DNA of 54,746 nt. It comes from Clostridium sp. K13 (lineage in GTDB: Bacteria; Bacillota; Clostridia; Clostridiales; Clostridiaceae). Below the pieces are notes generated by a model. That model saw only the letters and a program-made list of their open reading frames with translations, ran no database searches and was not told where the DNA came from. Location of the stretch: the NCBI RefSeq assembly GCF_019734195.1, contig NZ_JAASHM010000022.1, forward strand, positions 1 through 54,746, written 5' to 3'. The position numbers and the translations under genes are program-made. Below, piece after piece: positions 47,691 to 54,746 of the stretch. Every line of letters starts with the position of its first letter. Positions within the stretch are counted from its first letter, which is position 1.

Positions 47691-48584
47691 ATGAAAATTT
47701 TAATAACTGGTTCAAATGGGCAACTAGGAAATGAACTTCAAAAAATAATAACTACAGGAAAAGCAGAAATAGGAGCAGTTTCAGAAGAAATTAAAAACAG
47801 TGAAGTTTTTGCTGTAGATGTAGATAAATTAGATATAACTAACTTACAACAAGTTAAAACTGTTTTAAAGGAAGTAAATCCAGATGTAGTTATAAACTGT
47901 GCAGCAGCAACAAATGTTGATGGATGTGAAGCAAATAAGGATTTAGCTTTTAAAATTAATGCTTTAGGTGCTAGAAATTTAGCTATGGTTTGTGAAGAAA
48001 TAGGAGCTAAAATAGTTCAAGTTTCAACTGATTATGTATTTAGAGGTGTTGGTGATACACCATTAAATGAAGCAGATATAGTTGCACCAGTAAGTTCTTA
48101 TGGAAAAACTAAGCTTTTAGGTGAAGAATTTGTAAGAGAATTCTCATCAAAGTATTATATAGTTAGAACAGCTTGGCTTTATGGATATGTAGGACATAAC
48201 TTTGTTTATACAATGATGAAGCTAGGAAAAGATAGAGATACTTTAAGTGTAGTAAATGACCAACTTGGAAATCCTACACATGCTAATGACTTAGCATATC
48301 ACATATTAAAACTTATTGAAACAGAAGAGTATGGAGTATACCACTGTACTGGAAAAGGTGAATGCAGTTGGTATGACTTTGCATCAGAAATAATGAAGCT
48401 TTCAGGAAGAGATTGTAAGGTAAATCCATGTACTTCAGCAGAATATAAAGCAATGTATCCTAATTCAGCTGACAGACCAGCATATTCATCACTTGATAAT
48501 ATGATGCTTAGATGTACTGTTGGTGATGAAATGAGAGATTGGAAGGATGCTTTAAAGACTTTCATGGATAATGTTGAAAAATAA
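47691..48584 (+). CDS. rfbD: dTDP-4-dehydrorhamnose reductase
   Basis: A 297-aa SDR enzyme, last step to dTDP-L-rhamnose. The NADPH motif is TGSNGQLGNEL, then NCAAATNVDGCE, the VSTDYVFRG motif, the YGKTKLLGE catalytic pair and RTAWLYG. RBS AGGAGG. It precedes rfbB by 51 bases. Confidence 0.97.
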   Translation: MKILITGSNGQLGNELQKIITTGKAEIGAVSEEIKNSEVFAVDVDKLDITNLQQVKTVLKEVNPDVVINCAAATNVDGCEANKDLAFKINALGARNLAMVCEEIGAKIVQVSTDYVFRGVGDTPLNEADIVAPVSSYGKTKLLGEEFVREFSSKYYIVRTAWLYGYVGHNFVYTMMKLGKDRDTLSVVNDQLGNPTHANDLAYHILKLIETEEYGVYHCTGKGECSWYDFASEIMKLSGRDCKVNPCTSAEYKAMYPNSADRPAYSSLDNMMLRCTVGDEMRDWKDALKTFMDNVEK

Positions 48585-48635
48585 TTAGTAATTATCGATA
48601 AACTTAAAATTTGGAGATATAAGGAGAATTTAATT

Positions 48636-49688
48636 ATGAAAACTTATTTAGTAACTGGTGGGGCTGGATTTATAGGCTCAAACTTTGTATTATACATGTT
48701 AAATAAATATGAGGATATAAGAATAATAAACTTAGATAAGTTAACTTATGCAGGAAACTTAGAAAACTTAAAGTCAATTCAAGATGATCCAAGACATATA
48801 TTTGTACACGGAGATATCTGTGACAATGCATTAGTTAATTCTTTATTCGAAAAATATGAAATAGACTACGTTGCTCACTTTGCAGCAGAATCTCATGTTG
48901 ATAGAAGTATAAGAGAACCAGAAGTATTTGCTAAGACAAATGTTATGGGAACAGTAAATCTTTTAAACTGTGCAAAGGCTGCATGGGAAAATGAAGATGG
49001 AACATGGAAAGAAGGAGTTAAGTTCTTACACGTTTCAACAGATGAAGTTTACGGTTCATTAGGAGAAACAGGATACTTCATGGAAACTACTCCATTAGAT
49101 CCTCATAGCCCATACTCATCAAGTAAAGCTGGATCAGATTTAATGGTTAAGGCATACCATGATACATATAAAATGCCAATGAACATAACAAGATGTTCAA
49201 ATAACTACGGACCATTCCAATTCCCAGAAAAGTTAATACCATTACTAATCAACAACTGCTTAGATCATAAAGATTTACCAGTTTACGGTGATGGAATGAA
49301 TATAAGAGACTGGTTATTTGTTGAAGACCACGCTAAAGCTATCGATATGGTTATAAACAATGGTAGAAATGGAGAAGTTTACAACGTTGGTGGACATAAT
49401 GAAAGAACTAACATAACAATAGTTAAGACGGTAATTGCTTACTTAAATGAAAATGTAGATAAAGAAGTTACTGAAAACTTAATTAAATATGTTGAAGATA
49501 GAAAAGGTCATGATAGAAGATACGGAATCGACCCAACTAAGATTAAAGAAGAATTAGGATGGTATCCTGAAACTACATTTGAAGTTGGAATTAAGAAGAC
49601 TATTCAATGGTACTTAGATAACCAAGAATGGATGAAAAACGTTACTTCAGGTGAATACATGAACTACTACAATGAAATGTATAAGTAA
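48636..49688 (+). CDS. rfbB: dTDP-glucose 4,6-dehydratase
   Basis: A 350-aa NAD-dependent SDR enzyme, second step to dTDP-L-rhamnose. TGGAGFIGSNFVLYML at the start, FAAESHVDRSI, the THR-ASP-GLU catalytic stretch STDEVYG, YSSSKAGSDLMV, and RCSNNYGPFQFPEKLIPL. Length is normal. Its codon use is slightly richer in C-ending codons than its neighbours (TAC, AAC), as expected for a well-expressed gene. It ends the cluster, followed by two terminators. Confidence 0.97.
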   Translation: MKTYLVTGGAGFIGSNFVLYMLNKYEDIRIINLDKLTYAGNLENLKSIQDDPRHIFVHGDICDNALVNSLFEKYEIDYVAHFAAESHVDRSIREPEVFAKTNVMGTVNLLNCAKAAWENEDGTWKEGVKFLHVSTDEVYGSLGETGYFMETTPLDPHSPYSSSKAGSDLMVKAYHDTYKMPMNITRCSNNYGPFQFPEKLIPLLINNCLDHKDLPVYGDGMNIRDWLFVEDHAKAIDMVINNGRNGEVYNVGGHNERTNITIVKTVIAYLNENVDKEVTENLIKYVEDRKGHDRRYGIDPTKIKEELGWYPETTFEVGIKKTIQWYLDNQEWMKNVTSGEYMNYYNEMYK

Positions 49689-49705
49689 TTTCTGATTGCT
49701 TTAAG

Positions 49706-49735
49706 AAAGCTGGCTTTATGCCAGCTTTTATTTTT
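49706..49735 (+). terminator. rfbB terminator 1
   Basis: AAAGCTGGC pairs perfectly with GCCAGCTTT around TTTAT, then T-rich. Confidence 0.88.
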
Positions 49736-49759
49736 AATAACATATTAAGATTAGAAAAG

Positions 49760-49808
49760 AGCCTATATTGAAAGTAATTATGCTTTCAATATAGGCTTAT
49801 TTTTTTTA
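49760..49808. terminator. Second strong terminator, perfect 15-bp stem
   Basis: AGCCTATATTGAAAG pairs perfectly with CTTTCAATATAGGCT around TAATTATG, then TTATTTTTTTT on the plus strand. It also lies just past the stop of the minus-strand gene at 49810, so it may serve both directions. Confidence 0.85.
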
Positions 49809-49809
49809 T

Positions 49810-51072
49810 TTAATGTTTTGATGGTTTATTTATAAATGCGTTTAAACTATAAAGTAATATTATTATAAATAAAGGTAACCACATAAGAGCTATCCTATTT
49901 ATAATAAATAAGTCCTTAGCTAACACGACTAAACCAGTTAGTATTGTATAATAAGCTGTAAACTTAAATAATAATATTGCTTTTTTATCTTTAACTTTTA
50001 TTGTAAAGTATACAAATGCTAAACAAGAAACAACACTTAAGATTACTCCTAAAATATTACCTAAAGAATATAGAATTAAATATACTAATCCTGTTGTTAA
50101 GAAATTAAATAGTGGTGGATCATATATAACATGTATCACTAATTGAGCAAATAAATTAAGTATCATTTTAGGTCCATTTCCAAATTGAGCGGTAAAGATA
50201 TCTTGTAAGTGTGTAATTTGGAAGAAGGAGAAAAATGTGTTTGAATGTTGTAATTGAAAATTAAAGTTTACAAAAAAGTAAATGGTAGCAATTATTGCAA
50301 TAAAGTAAATTATATCCTTAAAGCTAAAAATACGTTTATTATTTTTAAAAGTAAAAATAATGCATGCAATAAGAACTAATAATGAATAAGATCTAAACTC
50401 TAATAGTAGTACTGCTAAAAGTAGAATTAAAATAATTGATTTATAATTTACTTTTTGAGAAAGTATATAATAAATTAATATTATAGTTATTCCAATTATT
50501 ATATTATCCCTCATAAGTAATGAATTACATAATATGTATCCTGGCAATATACTGAAAATTCCTACGCTTATTAAAGAAAGCTTTTCATTTAAATATAATT
50601 TAGATGTTTTATATAAAAATATTGCTGTTGGTATGTATACAAATAGTTTTATTAATATTAAGTCTAAAGTAGACTTAATTCCTATACCTTTAAGGAAGCT
50701 TAAGAATATTACGAATATATTATAGTTTCCATAACTAGCATGCCCTTCTGGATCAACAAACTCATATATAGGTAATTCTTTATGTAACCATGCACTAACA
50801 TCTCCATTTTTTAAATGATTTAATAATATATCAGAATCTATGTAATATTTATATTCATCACAAAAGTGATTATTAGCTACATTTCCAAATAATATTCCAT
50901 GTTCGAAGCCATGGGATAAATTATTGTAATAAATAATTATAGAAAATAAAGCGTAAATTATTAAAAAACCACTAGATATCAAAAAGAAACTTTTTGAATA
51001 TGAATTTCTTTTATATAAATAATAATTTAATAATAATATAAAAATAATTATTAAAGGTGTAAAGATACTCAT
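49810..51072 (-). CDS. Multi-pass membrane protein, possible glycan polymerase or GT-C
   Basis: A 420-aa protein with about 11 helices and one large extracellular loop after helix 2 (about 60-115: HFCDEYKYYIDSDILL, YEFVDPEGHASYGNYN). The DE pair, with conserved aromatic and Gly residues in this loop, recalls EpsG-like or Wzy-like polymerases and GT-C glycosyltransferases. No firm family assignment can be made by eye. The ribosome-binding site AAGGAG precedes the ATG on the minus strand. It is divergent from the autolysin gene. A role in the surface glycan is inferred from its position after rmlACDB. Confidence 0.65.
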   Translation of the reverse strand: MSIFTPLIIIFILLLNYYLYKRNSYSKSFFLISSGFLIIYALFSIIIYYNNLSHGFEHGILFGNVANNHFCDEYKYYIDSDILLNHLKNGDVSAWLHKELPIYEFVDPEGHASYGNYNIFVIFLSFLKGIGIKSTLDLILIKLFVYIPTAIFLYKTSKLYLNEKLSLISVGIFSILPGYILCNSLLMRDNIIIGITIILIYYILSQKVNYKSIILILLLAVLLLEFRSYSLLVLIACIIFTFKNNKRIFSFKDIIYFIAIIATIYFFVNFNFQLQHSNTFFSFFQITHLQDIFTAQFGNGPKMILNLFAQLVIHVIYDPPLFNFLTTGLVYLILYSLGNILGVILSVVSCLAFVYFTIKVKDKKAILLFKFTAYYTILTGLVVLAKDLFIINRIALMWLPLFIIILLYSLNAFINKPSKH

Positions 51073-51231
51073 GATAATCTCCTTTTACATATTTTCTTTC
51101 CTTATATTAGTATATATGATTAAGCAAGATATAACAATAATGTACAAGTTATTTCAAGTAAGAGATATTTAATAAGAAATAATGAGACTTTTATCCATAA
51201 TATAACTTTAAATATCCATTTAATAATAAAT

Positions 51232-51261
51232 GTGACATCTGTTTACAAGGATATTTATAAT
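51232..51261 (+). promoter_or_regulatory. Candidate promoter of the autolysin gene
   Basis: GTGACA, 18-base spacer, TATAAT, 48 bases before the ATG. A later TATTAT at 51283 is an alternative -10. Confidence 0.5.
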
Positions 51262-51308
51262 ATGTTACTATTAAATTAGTATATTATGAATAAAAATGGG
51301 GGAATGAA

Positions 51309-54300
51309 ATGAAAAAAAATAAATCATTTTTACTATTAGTATGTTTAATATTTATGCTTAATTCATTTACATTTAATGTTTATGCATTAAATAGCGGGAC
51401 AAGCAGTAGAGCAATTGGAAATGTTAATATTATTTCAACTGTAGACACTTCTTTAGAGCGTGTTGAGGCTTGGGCAAGAAGTAAGAATGCTACTGAAACT
51501 TTTGTTGGTTTAGCAAAGTTATATAAAAAATATGCTGAGTTAAGAGGCGGAGTAAACTGGGTAGTAGCGTATGTACAAGCTGCAAAAGAAACTGGTTATG
51601 GAAAATTTGGTGGAGTATTAGATGAATCATATCATAATCCATGTGGGTTAAAAAATCCAGAGGCTGGAGATGATTATGATGCAGGTGCTCATAAGAAATT
51701 TGATAATTGGGAGCAAGGAGTATTAGCCCATTTAGATCATTTAGCATTATATGCAGCAGCGGATGGATTTCCTAAAACAAGCTATCTTAAGAATTGGAAA
51801 GATGAACCCTTAGCTGAAAATGAAACTTATGATCCAAGACATGTAGGATGGTTTGGAACTACTGGTGGAATTTTAGGTAAGGCAAAAGATGTTCTAGGTT
51901 TAACTGGAAGTTGGGCATCAGATCCAAACTATGGAATAGAACTATTTAGATTATATTGCGATGCAACTAATTCTGAATATTTACCGGCAAAAAGTAATTT
52001 AGAATCACCTTCTAATTCAGAGGTTATTACTAATGGTAAACTAAGAATTAAGGGATGGGCACTACATGCATTTGGAATTAAGGAGATTAAGGTTTTAGTT
52101 GATAAGTCTCAAGTTGCTACTATAAGCACAGGACTTAGTAGACCAGATGTTAATTCAACATATCCAGGGTATTTCAATGGAGATGTTTCTGGTTTTGATC
52201 AGACTATAGACATAAGCGGACTTGGAACAGGAGATAAAACTGTTGAAGTAATTATTGTTGCTAGAAATGGTGAAACTCAAAGTTATAAAAGAAATATAGT
52301 TATAAAAGAACAAAATGTTAATTTACCTAAATTGAACAATTTAGAGGAACCAAGCAATAATAAAATTATAACAAACGGAAAACTTACTATTAAAGGATGG
52401 GCATTAGATCAATCTGGAGTTAAAGAAGTAAGAGTATCTGTAGATGGAAAAGATTTTGGAAATGTTAATTATGGAACTACAAGAACAGATGTAAATAAGG
52501 TATATCCAGGATACCCAAGTGGAAACAATGCTGGATTTGAAGGAACAATTGATATATCAAATTTAACATCTGGTAATAAGAAAGTAGTTGTACAAATAAC
52601 GTCTAATGATGGATCAATTCAAAAAATTGAAAGAACAATAAAGGTAGAAAAGTTAGAATCAAAGAGTTGGTTAGATAATCCAAATAATAATTCAATATCA
52701 TCAGGAACCTTAAGGGTAAGTGGATGGGCATTAGCATCAAGTGGAGTTAAAGAAGTAAGAGTATATGTAGATGGAAAAGACTTAGGTACTGTTAACTATG
52801 GAACTACAAGAACAGATGTAAACAATGCATATCCAGGATATCCAAGTGGAAATAATGCAGGATTTGAAGGTTCTGTTAATCTATCAAATATATCAGCAGG
52901 AACTAAAAGGGTAATCGTAAAGATAACAGCAAATGATGGAACATCTCAAAGTATTGAAAGAACAATAAAGGTAGAGAGATTAGAATCAAAGAGCTGGTTA
53001 GATAATCCAAATAATAATTCAATATCATCAGGAACATTAAAAGTAAGTGGATGGGCATTAGCATCAAGTGGAGTTAAAGAAGTAAGAGTATATGTAGATG
53101 GAAAAGATTTAGGTACTGTTAACTATGGAACTACAAGAACAGATGTAAACAATGCATATCCAGGATATCCAAGTGGAAATAATGCAGGATTTGAAGGTTC
53201 TGTTAATCTATCAAATATATCAGCAGGAACTAAAAGGGTAATCGTAAAGATAACAGCAAATGATGGAACATCTCAAAGTATTGAAAGAACAATAAAGGTA
53301 GAGAGATTAGAATCAAAGAGCTGGTTAGATAATCCAAATAATAATTCAATATCATCAGGAACATTAAGAGTAAGTGGATGGGCATTAGCATCAAGTGGAG
53401 TTAAAGAAGTAAGAGTATATGTAGATGGAAAAGATTTAGGTACTGTTAACTATGGAACTACAAGAACAGATGTAAACAATGCACATCCTGGATATCCAAG
53501 TGGAAATAATGCTGGATTTGAAGGTTCTGTTAATCTATCAAATATATCAGCAGGAACTAAAAAGGTAATTGTAAAAATAACAGCAAATGATGGAACATCT
53601 CAAAGTATTGAAAGAACAATAAAGGTAGAGAAGTTAGAATCAAAGAGTTGGTTAGATAATCCAAGTAATAATCATGTATCATCAGAAAGCTTAATGCTTA
53701 GAGGATGGGCTTTAGCATCAAGTGGAGTTAAAGAAGTAAGAGTATATATAGATGGAAAAGATTTAGGTACTGTTAACTATGGAACTACAAGAACAGATGT
53801 AAATAATGCGTATCCAGGATATCCAAGTGGAAATAATGCAGGATTTGAAGGTACTGTTAACTTAGGTGGAATGGCTACTGGAGATAAGAAGTTAAAAGTA
53901 AAAATAACAGCAAATGACGGAACTACTCAAACTATAGAAAGAAATTTTGTTTATAGAAAAGCTAAGTTAGTTGTAGTAGATCCAGGACATGAAATTGAAT
54001 CAGTAGATCCAGGGGCATCAGCTACTCATAATGGAATTAGATATGTAGAAGGAAATTTAAACTTACAAATTGCTGTTAAGTTAAAGGCTCAATTAGAAGC
54101 CATGGGAATAGAAGTTTATATGACAAGATATGATGGTCTAATAATAGATAAAGACTCAACTGAAAGCTTAAAGAAAAGAGTTAAGGTTGCAAATGAAATG
54201 GATGCTGACTTATTTGTTTCAATACATCATAATTCATATACTAGTCCTTCAGCAAATGGATTTGAAGTATATTATAGTACAGGAACTCCAGTTTCTGATA

Positions 54301-54632
54301 ATATGATAGCAAGAAGTTTAATAACTGAAGATGGAAGAGATTTAACTTTAGAAAGAAAATCATATAGAACTAGAAATATTGAAGAAAAAGTTAAGGTAAG
54401 TAAGGAATTAGCAACAGTTATAACTAATACAGCCTCAACTGAGTTAGGTTTATATAATAGAGGAGCTAAGGATAGCAACTTATACGTTTGTAAAAATACT
54501 TTAATGCCTTCTATATTAATAGAAAATGGATTTATAACTAATCCAACAGAGGCTACAAAGGTAAGTAAAGATAGCCATCAGCAGAAATTAGCTGAAATAA
54601 CAGCTCAAAAAATCAATGAAGCATTAAAATAA
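51309..54632 (+). CDS. Two-domain autolysin: glucosaminidase-like, Ig-like repeats, Amidase_3
   Basis: A 1107-aa exported wall hydrolase. Signal peptide to about residue 26 (FTFNVYA). A glucosaminidase-like domain (about 40-225) has WVVAYVQAAKETGYGKFGG with the catalytic-type Glu, NPCGLKNPEAG and HVGWFGTTGG. Six Ig-like repeats (about 235-880) each contain GWALxxxGVKEVRVxVDG and RTDVN or RPDVN, then YPGYPSG. The C-terminal N-acetylmuramoyl-L-alanine amidase (about 890-1107) has zinc ligands His in VDPGHEIE, Glu in RYVEGNLNLQ and His in SIHHNS, plus ILIENGFITN with the catalytic Glu. It could cut both glycan and peptide stem bonds. The RBS GGGGGAA precedes the ATG. Two terminators follow. Confidence 0.93.
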   Translation: MKKNKSFLLLVCLIFMLNSFTFNVYALNSGTSSRAIGNVNIISTVDTSLERVEAWARSKNATETFVGLAKLYKKYAELRGGVNWVVAYVQAAKETGYGKFGGVLDESYHNPCGLKNPEAGDDYDAGAHKKFDNWEQGVLAHLDHLALYAAADGFPKTSYLKNWKDEPLAENETYDPRHVGWFGTTGGILGKAKDVLGLTGSWASDPNYGIELFRLYCDATNSEYLPAKSNLESPSNSEVITNGKLRIKGWALHAFGIKEIKVLVDKSQVATISTGLSRPDVNSTYPGYFNGDVSGFDQTIDISGLGTGDKTVEVIIVARNGETQSYKRNIVIKEQNVNLPKLNNLEEPSNNKIITNGKLTIKGWALDQSGVKEVRVSVDGKDFGNVNYGTTRTDVNKVYPGYPSGNNAGFEGTIDISNLTSGNKKVVVQITSNDGSIQKIERTIKVEKLESKSWLDNPNNNSISSGTLRVSGWALASSGVKEVRVYVDGKDLGTVNYGTTRTDVNNAYPGYPSGNNAGFEGSVNLSNISAGTKRVIVKITANDGTSQSIERTIKVERLESKSWLDNPNNNSISSGTLKVSGWALASSGVKEVRVYVDGKDLGTVNYGTTRTDVNNAYPGYPSGNNAGFEGSVNLSNISAGTKRVIVKITANDGTSQSIERTIKVERLESKSWLDNPNNNSISSGTLRVSGWALASSGVKEVRVYVDGKDLGTVNYGTTRTDVNNAHPGYPSGNNAGFEGSVNLSNISAGTKKVIVKITANDGTSQSIERTIKVEKLESKSWLDNPSNNHVSSESLMLRGWALASSGVKEVRVYIDGKDLGTVNYGTTRTDVNNAYPGYPSGNNAGFEGTVNLGGMATGDKKLKVKITANDGTTQTIERNFVYRKAKLVVVDPGHEIESVDPGASATHNGIRYVEGNLNLQIAVKLKAQLEAMGIEVYMTRYDGLIIDKDSTESLKKRVKVANEMDADLFVSIHHNSYTSPSANGFEVYYSTGTPVSDNMIARSLITEDGRDLTLERKSYRTRNIEEKVKVSKELATVITNTASTELGLYNRGAKDSNLYVCKNTLMPSILIENGFITNPTEATKVSKDSHQQKLAEITAQKINEALK
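52653..53633 (+). repeat. Three tandem 327-bp units coding for Ig-like repeats
   Basis: The word TTAGAATCAAAGAG starts at 52653, 52980, 53307 and 53634, an exact 327-base (109-codon) period. Units differ at only a few bases, whereas the repeats before and after (52018-52652 and 53634-53950) are more diverged. Recent in-frame amplification is implied, so the copy number is probably variable. Confidence 0.9.
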
Positions 54633-54636
54633 AAGT

Positions 54637-54674
54637 AAAAAAGTATTTTCTCTTAATGAGAAAATACTTTTTTT
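54637..54674 (+). terminator. Autolysin terminator 1
   Basis: AAAGTATTTTCTC pairs perfectly with GAGAAAATACTTT around TTAAT, then T. Confidence 0.88.
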
Positions 54675-54676
54675 CA

Positions 54677-54709
54677 GACTGTTGACAAAGTGTCAACAGT
54701 CTTTAATTT
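54677..54709 (+). terminator. Autolysin terminator 2
   Basis: GACTGTTGACA pairs perfectly with TGTCAACAGTC around AAG, followed by T3AAT4. A second hairpin 3 bases after the first makes a tandem terminator. Confidence 0.7.
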
Positions 54710-54746
54710 TATACAAATATGTAATATAATATAAAATATATTAATT

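Noticed and set aside
51490..51747. Minus-strand 85-aa His/Leu-rich frame inside the autolysin
   Set aside because: Antisense of the conserved glucosaminidase-like domain; no initiation signals.
52653..53950. CRISPR-like or satellite array
   Set aside because: The repeats are 327 bp with no spacers and are coding throughout, so they are protein-domain repeats.

Overview
The window is strongly AT-rich. Its ribosome-binding sites are strong (AGGAGG or GGGGG types), its start and stop codons are AT-biased, and its gene content is typically clostridial: BglF/LicT sugar uptake, maltose PTS with a GH4 enzyme, VanZ-like, LCP and LtaS-like proteins, and a large amidase autolysin. It most likely comes from a low-GC Firmicute, Clostridium sensu stricto or a close relative. 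Only one strong sequence family per gene could be judged by eye, so species is not assigned. No tRNA, rRNA, CRISPR array or intact insertion sequence was seen.

Region 1 (1-17.3 kb) is an accessory sugar-catabolism and sensing block. Two nearly identical copies of an unrecognised 181-183 aa gene (101-646 and 14002-14553) lie as direct repeats on either side of it. Between them are a membrane sensor kinase, a beta-glucoside system (a promoter plus RAT antiterminator before an internally deleted EIIC, a second promoter plus RAT before bglF, then a GH1 6-phospho-beta-glucosidase and the LicT antiterminator), and a maltose system (frameshifted EIICB, GH4 6-phospho-alpha-glucosidase, RpiR-type regulator). 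After the second copy come a broken propeller-type sensor kinase, an unknown gene and the remnants of two surface or membrane genes. Several hairpin terminators here share one sequence core.

Region 2 (17.5-31.3 kb) holds envelope precursor and housekeeping genes in both orientations. On the plus strand are galU, a VanZ-like gene, small unknowns, two paired B-box zinc-finger membrane proteins, wecB/mnaA, an unknown exported protein and galE. On the minus strand are a CorC/HlyC-type CBS protein lacking its membrane domain, an LCP ligase, and two LtaS-like phosphoglycerol transferases, of which one carries a single in-frame stop.

Region 3 (31.4-49.7 kb) is a long co-directional surface-polysaccharide cluster. 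It begins with a promoter and a tiny Arg-rich leader ORF that overlaps the first glycosyltransferase. It encodes rhamnosyltransferase-like GT2 enzymes, a WsaF-like GT, a Wzx flippase, a GtrA/GtrB/GtrII-type glucosylation cassette with two unusual companions, more GT2 enzymes and a Wzy-like polymerase. A second promoter leads to the initiating sugar-phosphate transferase, another rhamnosyltransferase and rmlACDB for dTDP-L-rhamnose. The inferred product is a rhamnose-containing wall polysaccharide made by a Wzx/Wzy route with glucose side-branching. galU, galE and wecB would supply other nucleotide sugars, and the LCP protein could attach the polymer to peptidoglycan.

Region 4 (49.8-54.7 kb) has a minus-strand multi-pass membrane protein and a 1107-aa autolysin: a glucosaminidase-like domain, six Ig-like repeats (three units at an exact 327-bp period) and an Amidase_3 domain.

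A striking theme is gene decay: at least six loci are interrupted by internal deletion, frameshift, nonsense mutation or truncation.
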